Source: JAZKFT01 sp040386335 (GTDB taxonomy: Bacteria > Bacteroidota > Bacteroidia > Chitinophagales > Chitinophagaceae). Taken from it: a DNA stretch of 64,000 nucleotides. Position 1 is the first letter of the stretch; each line of letters opens with the position of its first letter. The position numbers and the translations under genes are program-made. The notes beneath the pieces were generated by a model, which was not told where the DNA came from, did no database searches, and was given only the letters and a program-made list of their open reading frames with translations. Positions 46,808 to 56,800 of this stretch are shown one piece after another. The stretch lies in assembly GCA_040386335.1 (NCBI GenBank), contig JAZKFT010000008.1, positions 124,001 through 188,000 of the forward strand, read 5' to 3'.

Positions 46808-48601
46808 ATGAAGATGACGAACATCAGGAACTTTTGCATTATTGCACATATCGACCACGGAAAAAGCACGCTGGCCGACCGTTTACTGGAATTTACCCAT
46901 ACTATTACCGACCGTGAAATGCAGGCCCAGGTGCTGGACGATATGGACCTGGAACGTGAAAAGGGAATTACCATAAAGAGCCATGCTATCCAGATTGACT
47001 ATGCGGTAGGCAAGGAAAAGTACACCTTGAACCTAATCGATACACCCGGCCACGTGGATTTTAGCTATGAAGTGAGCCGTGCCCTTGCTGCCTGCGAAGG
47101 TGCCCTGCTACTGGTGGATGCCAGCCAGGGAATCCAGGCCCAAACCATTTCCAACCTCTACCTGGCCATAGAAAATAACCTGGAGATCATCCCGGTTATC
47201 AATAAGATTGACATGGAAGGTGCCATGATAGAAGAAGTTCAGGACCAGATTATTGAATTAATTGGTTGCAAGAAGGAAGATATACTATTGGCCAGCGGTA
47301 AGAGTGGCATTGGCATACAGGAAATCCTGGATGCCGTTATTGAGAGGATCCCGGCGCCGGTTGGCAGCCCGGATGCACCCCTGCAAGCGCTGATCTTCGA
47401 CAGTGTTTTCAATAGTTTCCGCGGTATCATTGTTTATTACCGCATATTAAATGGCGTTCTTAAAAAAGGGGACAAAGTAAAGTTTGTAAGTACCGAATCG
47501 TTTTATAATGCAGAAGAAGTCGGCATCCTTAAATTAAAGATGACCGCAAAGGATGAAGTGCGATGCGGTGATGTGGGCTATATTATTACCGGTATTAAAA
47601 ATGCCAAGGAAGTAAGGGTGGGGGACACCCTTACGCTGGCCAATAACCAGGGAGAAATGATCAAGGGTTTTGAAGAAGTGAAACCCATGGTATTTGCAGG
47701 CATCTTCCCTGTTGAAACGGATGATTTCGCAGAGCTCCGTGATTGCATGGAGAAATTGCAGCTTAACGATGCTTCGCTCACTTTTGAACTGGAAACCAGC
47801 CAGGCACTGGGTTTTGGGTTCCGTTGTGGTTTCCTCGGCATGCTTCACATGGAAATTATACAGGAGCGGCTGGAAAGGGAATTTAACCAAACCGTGATCA
47901 CTACGGTTCCCAATGTTAGCTTTATAGCGCATACCACCCGGGGCGAAACCATCATTGTAAATAACCCCAGCGAAATGCCCGATACGGTAAAGCTGGAAAG
48001 CATTGAAGAGCCTTTTATCAAAGCCCAGATTATTACCAAGCCTGAATATATCGGGAATATTATGACGCTTTGCATTAGTAAGCGGGGCATGTTGCTCAAC
48101 CAACATTATCTTACGCCTACCCGTGTAGAACTCAACTTCGAAATGCCGCTCACGGAGATTGTATTCGACTTTTATGACAAACTCAAAAGTCAGACCCGTG
48201 GTTATGCATCATTCGACTATCACCCAAGTGACTATAAGCCAAGTGACATCGTTCGCATGGATATACTACTTAACGGCGAACCATTGGATGCCTTGAGTGC
48301 CTTGATACACCGGGCTCGCAGCCACGAATTTGGTCGCAAACTCTGCGAAAAATTAAAAGATTTGTTGCCCAAGCAGCAGTTCCTTATAGCCATACAGGCA
48401 GCCATTGGTGCCAAAATAGTGGCCCGTGAAAATGTGAGTGCCATGCGCAAAGATGTAACAGCCAAATGCTATGGCGGAGACATCAGCCGTAAACGAAAAC
48501 TCCTGGAAAAACAGAAAGAGGGTAAAAAAAGGATGCGCCAGATAGGAAACGTGGAAGTACCGCAGGAAGCATTTTTAGCGGTGTTGAAGCTGGATGATTG
48601 A
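46808..48601 (+). CDS. lepA: Elongation factor 4 (LepA)
   Basis: 597 residues, the normal LepA length. GTPase motifs: AHIDHGKSTLADRLL (G1), DLEREKGITIKS (G2), DTPGHVDF (G3), NKIDM (G4) and ASGKSGIGI (G5). Elongation-factor domains follow, and the LepA-specific C-terminal domain ends RMRQIGNVEVPQEAFLAVL. It is a ribosome-associated translational GTPase that acts on stalled or mistranslocated ribosomes. It is monocistronic, with its own promoter and terminator. Confidence 0.98.
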   Translation: MKMTNIRNFCIIAHIDHGKSTLADRLLEFTHTITDREMQAQVLDDMDLEREKGITIKSHAIQIDYAVGKEKYTLNLIDTPGHVDFSYEVSRALAACEGALLLVDASQGIQAQTISNLYLAIENNLEIIPVINKIDMEGAMIEEVQDQIIELIGCKKEDILLASGKSGIGIQEILDAVIERIPAPVGSPDAPLQALIFDSVFNSFRGIIVYYRILNGVLKKGDKVKFVSTESFYNAEEVGILKLKMTAKDEVRCGDVGYIITGIKNAKEVRVGDTLTLANNQGEMIKGFEEVKPMVFAGIFPVETDDFAELRDCMEKLQLNDASLTFELETSQALGFGFRCGFLGMLHMEIIQERLEREFNQTVITTVPNVSFIAHTTRGETIIVNNPSEMPDTVKLESIEEPFIKAQIITKPEYIGNIMTLCISKRGMLLNQHYLTPTRVELNFEMPLTEIVFDFYDKLKSQTRGYASFDYHPSDYKPSDIVRMDILLNGEPLDALSALIHRARSHEFGRKLCEKLKDLLPKQQFLIAIQAAIGAKIVARENVSAMRKDVTAKCYGGDISRKRKLLEKQKEGKKRMRQIGNVEVPQEAFLAVLKLDD

Positions 48602-48676
48602 TGAGGTTAATGTGAAAATGTGGAAAATGTGGAAATGTGGAAATGATCCAGATATTCGTGACCACATAATAATAGG

Positions 48677-48713
48677 AACTCCTCGCAGGTAGACAGCTGT
48701 GAGGAGTTTTTTT
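48677..48713 (+). terminator. Terminator of lepA
   Basis: AACTCCTCGCAG (48677-48688) pairs with CTGTGAGGAGTT (48697-48708), followed by a T run. Confidence 0.85.
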
Positions 48714-48727
48714 ATTGGCCGGAACAT

Positions 48728-49261
48728 TTAGTGCATTGAGATAAGTTTATCCTTTGAATCGCATTTTTCTGACGACTTAGCACCTACTTTAACGAGGCGA
48801 AAAGTCTCCAAATTATCCTGGGTACCGCTAACGGTCAGGCGTACGGAAGCATATAAATGTTTATCGGTGATCTCCAGCATCTCCCAATTATAGGTAGTAC
48901 CCGTTACTGTCAATTCAAGACCATTTTGCTCAGTTGAGGTAAAACTCCAGTAACATGGATATGTTTCTTTGAATTGGTTAACATGTTCCCCGGTTCCATC
49001 CTCATAAAAGGTAAACCTTAAATTATCGTAGTCGATATTGGTTGAATTGGATTTGCCCCGTTCGTATTCTGAGTATTTTCCAAGGATAACATGATGTAAT
49101 TTTTCGACCTCCCAAACACCGGAGATGGAATTTTCAGAACTGTCTATTTGGGCTTTAACGGTTATGTTTTTTGAAGTTGGGTCGATATTTTCAGGCGAAT
49201 GAGATTTGACTACCAGGAAAGATGATGTGACGATGAGTATTAAAAAAGAAATGATCTTCAT
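48728..49261 (-). CDS. Secreted protein of unknown function (lipocalin-like pattern)
   Basis: 177 residues with a signal peptide (MKIISFLILIVTSSFLVVKS). From about residue 48, SGVWEVEKLHHVILGKYSEY, then LRFTFYEDGTGEHVN and CYWSFTSTEQNGLELTV follow the rhythm of small lipocalin-like proteins common in Bacteroidota. No lipobox. The function is not known. It stands alone between lepA and the zinc-ribbon-like gene. Confidence 0.65.
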   Translation of the reverse strand: MKIISFLILIVTSSFLVVKSHSPENIDPTSKNITVKAQIDSSENSISGVWEVEKLHHVILGKYSEYERGKSNSTNIDYDNLRFTFYEDGTGEHVNQFKETYPCYWSFTSTEQNGLELTVTGTTYNWEMLEITDKHLYASVRLTVSGTQDNLETFRLVKVGAKSSEKCDSKDKLISMH

Positions 49262-49359
49262 TTGAATATTTTTTAAGAAGCTATTCTACACTGGCAAAAG
49301 GAATTCTCCTGTGATATTTTATTTCTATCATAAATATAATCCAGGTGCCCCAAAAAGAT

Positions 49360-50058
49360 TTAATAAAAGTGTTGATCCTTGCAACTGCCGGAATCGGTAG
49401 TGGCCTTTGGAGTATATAGACTGTCTTTCTTCGTTTTTTTGACTGAATTGGTGTCCACAAAACTTATCCCACCCACCATTTCATAAACCTCTTTTTCCAT
49501 AACGGGCACAGTTTCTAATACCATAGCTCCCAGTATAGGTGGCACTATTTCCGGGTCCCCTTCCGAAATCCCTGTTACGGTTTCATAAATAGAATCTATT
49601 AAGGCAGGGGCTCCATTAGTTGTTTCAAAATTCACAGTTACCGAATCCATTTTTTCATGCACTGGCTTCATTATCATTCCAACAGTCATTGTAGCAAATT
49701 CTTCTTCCATCTTTCCTTTTTCGTTCTTCGCAGCAGCCACCGTAGTTACATCGCAACCAAAAAGCATGGTGCCGAAGGCGAGCATTACCACGGCCATAAA
49801 CTTTTTCCAGGCGGCAATTTTAGAATAGAAGATCGTGTTGGGGATACTGATACGAATCCTGTGTAGCTGCGTATTATTGAATTTACCGCATAGCCTTTCG
49901 CCGGTACTGTTTAGCAGGTAAAGCTGCACCTCCTCATCCGTCAACTTTGTAAAATCTACTACCTCTTTGGCACAGGCACTACAGAATGCGCCACGGGTTG
50001 TGGGTGTCATAGCATTCCAGTCTTCATGGCAGGGTTTGGGGATTTTAATCTCGAGCAT
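49360..50058 (-). CDS. Membrane protein with Bacteroidota N-terminal cysteine motif
   Basis: 232 residues. The N-terminal ~65 residues hold a recurring Bacteroidota block: IPKPCHEDWNAMTPTTRGAF, then CSACAKEVVDFTKLTDEEV and LCGKF. The cysteines may bind metal. A membrane helix follows at ~87-102 (FMAVVMLAFGTMLFG). The C-terminal part is low-complexity, acidic and Thr/Val-rich, without a recognised domain. In other genomes this N-terminal block is often joined to envelope proteins, sometimes of the TonB-like kind; no TonB domain is seen here. Probably inner-membrane, C-terminus in the periplasm. Confidence 0.65.
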   Translation of the reverse strand: MLEIKIPKPCHEDWNAMTPTTRGAFCSACAKEVVDFTKLTDEEVQLYLLNSTGERLCGKFNNTQLHRIRISIPNTIFYSKIAAWKKFMAVVMLAFGTMLFGCDVTTVAAAKNEKGKMEEEFATMTVGMIMKPVHEKMDSVTVNFETTNGAPALIDSIYETVTGISEGDPEIVPPILGAMVLETVPVMEKEVYEMVGGISFVDTNSVKKTKKDSLYTPKATTDSGSCKDQHFY

Positions 50059-50121
50059 GGTAAAAAATTTGCCCTCAGATGCAGGCTCCGGCTAAAGTCC
50101 ATATGGTGCTTTGGAGCCAAA

Positions 50122-51198
50122 CTATTGCACCGCAAACCAATCCAGTTGTAGTTGTTGACTCCAAAAGCCGTTGGTATCAGTACGTTGTATATTGAACACT
50201 ACCGTTGTGTTGGTTAATGAGCGGATGGATACTGAAAAAGTATCACCAAAGTTTGTTGCCGGTTGGTTCCTGGCTGTAGCAAATACTTTGGGGAGTGCGG
50301 TGAATTCTTCAGGGAAAGTGATAGTGGCGGTTATTGTGCTACTTGCGCTCGGACCCACAGAATAGGTTCCGTGTTGCATTTTTTCAAAAATTGATCCCCC
50401 ATCCAATTGCAGTGATTTTGTTTGGAAGCTTCCATTTACTTCAAGCCGGTTACTGGGATTCGTAGTGCCAATCCCAAGCAGGCCTGAAGTTGTCAGTTGC
50501 ATTCTTATACTACCGCCAGCAGTAAAAGACAGGCCATTACCAATCCCGGGTGCATTGACACGTATGGACTGGATGCCTTCTGCGCCGCTCCCAAAGTAGA
50601 GCTGTGGTCCATTGAAGGCCCCTGTATTTAAATCCATCGGGTCTATGCGGATAGTTCCGCCACCACTAATTGTCAGGCGCTTGGTACTATCGGTGTAAAA
50701 ATCCAGCGAACGGAACTGTCTATTGTTTGTTCTAAAGGAACCAATCGCTTCACCACTGCTGCTTCCGAAACTGATGACATTAATCAAACTGTCAAAGTCT
50801 GTGTTGTCATTATCCTGGTCAATAACGAGACCTTTAGCAACGCTTAGCTGTTGCTGTGGAAGTACGGTGCCAATACCAATATTGCCATCGGCCGCTACCG
50901 TCAGGCGCGGAAGGTTAAATGTTGTGAGATGCACCTTACCTGTATTGTTACCGGAAAAAGTACCAAAGTCTACATCTTCCGGGTTACCGGCATATGAACC
51001 GATATAACCCCGGTTTACTAATTTTTCGGATAAAGTGATGAACATGCTGTTACCACCAGTAAACCTGGCCACATTGAGGGATAAGGTGTCCAGAACATCG
51101 AGCCGTAGCTGGGGAGAGGTTCTTCCGATGCCCACATTTTGAGCAGTGGAAAATGAGCACCAGGTAAAGGCTGTGACAGTTAGAATTAATATTTTCAT
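50122..51198 (-). CDS. Secreted fibre-like protein with C-terminal H-type lectin domain
   Basis: 358 residues. Signal peptide (MKILILTVTAFTWCSFSTAQ), then NVGIGRTSPQLRLDVLD, the motif shared with the S74 proteins of this window. Repeated G-I-G-T-x-x-P segments (NIGIGTVLPQQQLSV, LLGIGTTNPSNRLEV) follow. The last ~80 residues (FPEEFTALPKVFAT ... TTVVFNIQRTDTNGFWSQQL ... LDWFAV) fit an H-type lectin, which in invertebrate agglutinins and phage proteins binds GalNAc-like sugars as trimers or hexamers. It lacks the S74 domain. Inference: glycan-binding surface fibre. Confidence 0.75.
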   Translation of the reverse strand: MKILILTVTAFTWCSFSTAQNVGIGRTSPQLRLDVLDTLSLNVARFTGGNSMFITLSEKLVNRGYIGSYAGNPEDVDFGTFSGNNTGKVHLTTFNLPRLTVAADGNIGIGTVLPQQQLSVAKGLVIDQDNDNTDFDSLINVISFGSSSGEAIGSFRTNNRQFRSLDFYTDSTKRLTISGGGTIRIDPMDLNTGAFNGPQLYFGSGAEGIQSIRVNAPGIGNGLSFTAGGSIRMQLTTSGLLGIGTTNPSNRLEVNGSFQTKSLQLDGGSIFEKMQHGTYSVGPSASSTITATITFPEEFTALPKVFATARNQPATNFGDTFSVSIRSLTNTTVVFNIQRTDTNGFWSQQLQLDWFAVQ

Positions 51199-51368
51199 TG
51201 AAAATAGTTTTTACCAAAATAAGCGTTGAAAGCCAGGATTCCAAAGTGTTCACATACTGAAACTTTACCTGCTATAGTCGTTGCTGCCTCCACTTTATCG
51301 AAGGCCAGGCAAAGGCACAGGAAGACTGTCTGACAAAAGCAATAATTTCACCGCATAAATTATATGGT

Positions 51369-53564
51369 TTGAGTACCTCTGTTTTTCTAATAACACCTCC
51401 GTTCACCCAGTTAAATACGCCGTATCCCGCTACGGCCTACCTGAAAGGTTTTCTAAACACCAGGGGCATCTCTTCTTTCCAGTCCGATCTGGGTATAGAA
51501 GTAACGTTGAAGCTGTTTTCAAAACAGGGGTTAACCGATTTGTTTTCAAAAGCAATCGTCACTGAAGCCAGCAGTGCAAACGTGCAGCGCATATTCGCGC
51601 TGAGAGGAGACTATATCCAAACAATCGATGATGCCATTCAATTTCTACAAGGTAAAAAGCCAACCCTGGCACATCTTATTTGCAAGCGGGATTTTTTACC
51701 CGAAGCTTCCCGTTTTGCCCAAACAGATGATTTAGCGTGGGCCTTCGGTACGATGGGCATCCAGGATAAGGCCAAGCATTTGGCCACTATGTACCTTGAG
51801 GACCTGAGCGATTTTATTGTTGAAAGCCTCGATCCTCATTTTGGTGTTAGCCGATATGCCGAGAGGCTGGCCCGCTCGGCCAATAGTTTCGATGAATTAT
51901 ATGAAAGTTTACAACAGCCTTATAGTTTTATCGATGAAATATTGATAGCATTATTGGAGGAAAAGATGGCAGCCATCAGCCCCAAACTGGTAGCAATTTC
52001 GGTTCCCTTTCCTGGGAATTTGTACAGCTCGTTACGCTGCGGGCAATGGGTCAAAAGCCATCATCCCCAAGTGAAAGTGGCCATGGGTGGCGGTTTTGCC
52101 AATACCGAATTACGTGGCCTCAGCGACCCGAGGGTGTTTGAATTCTTTGATTTTATTACGCTGGATGATGGCGAAGCGCCTATCGAAAATCTTATAGGAT
52201 ACATTGAAGGCAATAAAAACAGCAACGAATTAAAGCGGACTTTTTTGCTGGCCGATGAAAAAGTGGTGTACTTCAATAATGCCTCCTGCAAAGACTACAA
52301 GCAAGGTGAAGTAGGCACTCCGGATTACAGCGATTTTATGCTGACCGAATATATTTCAGCCATTGAAGTGGTGAACCCGATGCACCGCCTTTGGAGTGAC
52401 GGCCGATGGAATAAACTCACCATGGCGCATGGGTGCTATTGGGGCAAATGCACTTTTTGCGATATCAGTCTTGACTATATCAAAATCTATGAGCCAATTG
52501 CAGCACAATTACTCTGCGACCGGATGGAGGAAATGATGGCCCAAACAGGCGAAAACGGTTTTCATTTTGTGGATGAAGCGGCACCGCCTGCATTGATGAG
52601 GGCGCTAAGCCTGGAGATCATTAAACGCAAACTGGTAGTCAGTTGGTGGACCAATATCCGCTTTGAAAAGAGTTTTACAAAAGACCTTTGTTTATTGCTG
52701 AAAGCCGCTGGCTGCATCGCTGTCAGTGGCGGCCTGGAAGTAGCCAGCGACCGGCTGCTGGAACTGATACAAAAAGGCATTACCGTGGCACAGGTAGCAA
52801 GGGTAAACCGTCATTTTACTGAAGCGGGAATTATGGTACATGCTTATCTCATGTATGGCTTCCCTACACAAACGGCGCAGGAAACCATTGACTCTCTTGA
52901 GATGGTGCGGCAGATGTTCCAGGCCGGCATCCTCCAATCAGGTTTCTGGCACCAGTTTGCCATGACAGCCCATAGCCCGGTGGGTCTTAATCCCGAAAAA
53001 TTTGGGGTTAAAAGTATTATCAACGGTACACCCACATTTGCCAATAACGATGTGGTACACGAAGACCCAACAGGCGCGGATCACGATACATTCAGTTTTG
53101 GCCTCAAGAAATCGCTGTTCAATTTTATGAATGGTATCGGCTTCGAAGAGCACCTGAACAGCTGGTTTGATTTTAAAGTACCCAAAACCAAAGTGGATCC
53201 GGGATATATCGTAAATGCCTTGGGGGAAGATGAATTGAATACCACGAAACCCAGTTCTAAAGTGGTTTGGCTGGGCCATCAACCCGTGGTAGAATATTTC
53301 ACCAAAAGCAAAAAAGGCAATACCTGGCAAATGGCCTCTATTAGTATTGAAAGCCGGAAGGAAAGCTTTAATATAAAAGTGGATGAAGCACAGGGGCGCT
53401 GGCTGGTGGAAATGCTTGAAAAAATATCGGTGAATAATCCAAAAACCTACACATTGCAGGAAGTGAAAGAATCCTATGAAAATGCTGACCTGGAAGACTT
53501 TGAATTGTTCTGGGATAATAAGCCGGTGAGTACGATGAGTAAAGTTGGGTTGCTGGTGTTGTAA
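51369..53564 (+). CDS. B12-binding-domain radical SAM protein
   Basis: 731 residues, beginning at the TTG at 51369 because no ATG is available in frame and family proteins begin at this point (VFLITPPFTQLNTPYPATAYLKGFL). The N-terminal ~300 residues resemble a cobalamin-binding Rossmann domain (PKLVAISVPFPGNLYSSL ... VKVAMGGGFANTE). The radical SAM core is marked by Cys356, Cys361 and Cys364 in GCYWGKCTFCDIS, a CX4CX2C spacing. GFHFVDEAAPP and VSGGLEVASDRLLELIQKGI follow. It probably catalyses a methylation or rearrangement; the substrate is unknown. It stands alone. Confidence 0.8.
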   Translation: MSTSVFLITPPFTQLNTPYPATAYLKGFLNTRGISSFQSDLGIEVTLKLFSKQGLTDLFSKAIVTEASSANVQRIFALRGDYIQTIDDAIQFLQGKKPTLAHLICKRDFLPEASRFAQTDDLAWAFGTMGIQDKAKHLATMYLEDLSDFIVESLDPHFGVSRYAERLARSANSFDELYESLQQPYSFIDEILIALLEEKMAAISPKLVAISVPFPGNLYSSLRCGQWVKSHHPQVKVAMGGGFANTELRGLSDPRVFEFFDFITLDDGEAPIENLIGYIEGNKNSNELKRTFLLADEKVVYFNNASCKDYKQGEVGTPDYSDFMLTEYISAIEVVNPMHRLWSDGRWNKLTMAHGCYWGKCTFCDISLDYIKIYEPIAAQLLCDRMEEMMAQTGENGFHFVDEAAPPALMRALSLEIIKRKLVVSWWTNIRFEKSFTKDLCLLLKAAGCIAVSGGLEVASDRLLELIQKGITVAQVARVNRHFTEAGIMVHAYLMYGFPTQTAQETIDSLEMVRQMFQAGILQSGFWHQFAMTAHSPVGLNPEKFGVKSIINGTPTFANNDVVHEDPTGADHDTFSFGLKKSLFNFMNGIGFEEHLNSWFDFKVPKTKVDPGYIVNALGEDELNTTKPSSKVVWLGHQPVVEYFTKSKKGNTWQMASISIESRKESFNIKVDEAQGRWLVEMLEKISVNNPKTYTLQEVKESYENADLEDFELFWDNKPVSTMSKVGLLVL

Positions 53565-53581
53565 AAAGCCAAAAAGGAGCC

Positions 53582-53729
53582 GTCATTGCGAGGGTTCTCC
53601 GCTTGGGCGGAGCAGGCTTTGCCCGTGGCAATCCCCGACTATTCATTAACCTAATTGTATCCGAATGCAAACCATCTTAACAAATAGCGGGGGATTGCCA
53701 CGTCGGGCAAGAACCCTCCTCGCAATGAC
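53582..53729. repeat. Palindromic GTCATTGCGAG element
   Basis: A left arm of GTCATTGCGAGGGTTCT and GCCCGTGGCAATCCCC is mirrored by GGGGGATTGCCACGTCGGGC and AGAACCCTCCTCGCAATGAC, separated by ~40 bp. The left arm holds an extra CTCCGC-TTGG-GCGGAG hairpin. Beyond it lie CCTCCGCTGGCGGAGG (53745-53760) and CCGGTTCTTGCCGGCCGG. Such palindromes are widespread intergenic repeats in many bacteria. Confidence 0.75.
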
Positions 53730-53840
53730 TGCCTGCACTTGTGTCCTCCGCTGGCGGAGGTGGCCGGTTCTTGCCGGCCGGAGGTGGCTACATCATAAAC
53801 CCTCCCTTTCAATCGTTATTTTAGTGCCGATTATCGAAAT

Positions 53841-56800
53841 GTGCATCTGATCAAAACTATTATACTAACTGCTTGTTGCCTTTTTGCTGTTGCAGCAATG
53901 GCACAACAAAAGAATTTGTCGAATATCCGGCAGAAGAAAATTGCCGTACAATTGAGGCCGATTCCTTTTGATACCCTGAGTATCGTACCCAATTCCTTTA
54001 TTATCAAAGGGTTTAGCAAAGAACAATACCTGCTGAATGAAGCCGACGCCAAACTTCAATGGAAGGAACTGCCCAAAACAGATAGTGTAGAAATCAGTTA
54101 CCGGGTATTTCCATTTCAGTTAAGCACGGTGAGCCGCAGGTATTTGTATGACTCCATTGCAGACAAGATCAGTGCTGATCCGTTTGTGTTTAACCGGAAT
54201 AACCGCAAAGCAGCCGACAACAAATTGATGGATTTTGGCAGTCTTACGTATAGCGGTAGTCTCGGTCGTTCCCTCAGTTTTGGAAATTCACAAGATGCGG
54301 TGGTTAATTCCAGTTTTAACTTGCAGCTTAATGGCATGTTGGGCGACAGTATCCAGATTGCCGCGGCCATCACCGATAACAATATCCCTATTCAGCCGGA
54401 CGGTACCACACAACAATTAAACGAATTCGACCGCATTTTTTTACAGTTTAAAAAACGAACATGGCAGGTGGACCTGGGGGATATTGACCTGCGGCAAAGC
54501 AACTTTTACTTTCTTAATTTTTACAAACGCTTACAAGGGATCTCATTTCAAACGGAAAACAAGATCAGTAAAAATATCACCAACAAATTAACGGCTACCG
54601 GGGCCATTGCGAAGGGGAAATTTACCAGGAACATATTCCAGGGATTGGAAGGCAACCAGGGCCCGTACCGGCTTACCGGCGCGAACAACGAATTGTTTTT
54701 TGTAGTGCTTGCGGGCACAGAAAGGGTTTTTATCGACGGGGTGGTGATGCAGCGCGGTGAGGACCAGGATTATGTGATCAATTATAACACTGCCGAGGTA
54801 ACATTTACCCCCAAACAAATGATCACCAAAGACAAACGGATACAGGTAGAATTCGAATATGCCGACCGCAATTACCTGAACTACCTGGTATATGCAGGCA
54901 ATGAAGTGCAGTTGGGAAAAAAACTGAAAATATCCATCGGTGCATATTCCAATTCCGACTCAAAAAATTCTCCCATCAACCAAACACTTGAAAAGGAGCA
55001 CAAACAATTCCTCAGCCAGGTGGGCGACAGTATCCAGAATGCATTTTACCCGACTGCTTACCTGGATACGTTTGCTGTTGGAAAGGTATTGTATATAAAA
55101 AAGGACAGCATCGTAAACGGAACATCGTATCCAATTTTTATGTACCAGGCCACCCCAACAAATGAAATGTTTGGTTTGTCGTTCACCGATATCGGCCAGG
55201 GGAAGGGGAACTATATCCCGGCTTTTAATGCGGCCAACGGCAAAGTGTATATGTGGGTAGCGCCTTTAAATGGCATACCACAGGGCAACTACGAACCTGT
55301 AAGTTTACTGGTGACGCCCAAGAAGCAGCAGGTGGCAACAATTAGAACAGAGTATAAACTAACTGATAACGCGCTAGCCTTTATGGAAGCGGCTTTCAGC
55401 AAAAGGGACCTGAACAGTTTTTCATCAAAAGACAAGGGAGACGATGTGGGGTCGGCCTTTAAGATCGGCGTAACCGATAACAGGGCAGTTACCATTGCGA
55501 AGAAGAAACTGGAACTCAGTTCCTCTCTTGGTTACGAATACGTAAATGAAAAATTCAGGCCTTTGGAGCGTCTGCGGTCGGTGGAGTTTCTTCGCGACTG
55601 GGGCCTTCCTTTTAACCTGGCCAATATGGTAACCGAACAACTGCCCACACTCGGTTTTCAATTAAAAGATGCCAGCGCAAATAATGTGCAGTACAATTAC
55701 CAGGGTTATATCCGCAGCGATGGATATAAAGCGCACAGGCAGTTGATCAATAATTATTTTAATTACAAAGGCTGGCAACTAAATGATGCGGTGATGTACA
55801 CGTCCATCACCGGCAGCAACTTTGCCGGTTATCTTTTACGGCCATCCATCCGGCTGGAAAAACTGTTGAAAAATGTTGGAAATTACCAGGTTGGCGGCTC
55901 GTTTTATATGGACCACAACCAACTGCGCTTTAAACAATCTGACTCTTTAAGCCTCAACAGTTTCTCATTTTCCGACTGGAGTGCTTTCATCAAAAGCAAC
56001 CAGGCGAAAGATAACCGCTGGTCGTTAAATTATACATCCAGGATTAACCGGCTGCCAGTAAGTAAAGAATTCGAAACTGCTGATCAAAGTCACAATTACA
56101 CCGGGCTCCTCGAGCTGCTAAAAAATAACCATCATCAATTCAGGCTCAATGCCACATACAGGATCTTAAAGATTAGAAACCAGTCGATTACCACCCAGAA
56201 GCCCGAAGATAATTTGCTTGGTCGTGCTGAGTATATTACCAATATTCTGAAAGGAATGATTTCTGCGAACCTGCTGTACGAACTCGGGGCAGGGCAGGAG
56301 CAACGGCGCGATTTTAGTTATGTAGAAGTGCCTGCAGGGCAAGGCGAATTTACCTGGATAGACTATAATAACGACGGCATTCAGCAACTCAATGAATTTG
56401 AAACGGCATTGTTCCAGGACCAGGCAAAATTTATCAGGGTGTTTACGCCCACCAACCAATTCATAAAGGCGGCTTATAACACCTTCAACTATTCGCTCAC
56501 CATTTCGCCACGAAATATGCTCAACAAACCAGGGCTGAGCCGAATGGGAAAAATGTTGTCGAGGATCATTTTTCAAAGCAGTTTACAAACCAGCCGCAAG
56601 GCAATCAGCAATAGTAAGTTCCAGGTAGATCCGTTTAAAGGTTCGGTATCCGACACGAACCTCATATCTCTTGTCAACACCTTTGCCAACACGCTTTCCT
56701 ATAACCGGTCCAGCACTGTTTGGGGCTTTGATGTCAACCAGAACTTCAATACCAGCAAAGCCATTCTCACCTATGGCTTTGAAACCCGGAAATACAGGGA

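Noticed and set aside
46643..46858. Short minus-strand frame over the lepA promoter
   Set aside because: It crosses the promoter and the start of lepA antisense, with no protein-like features.
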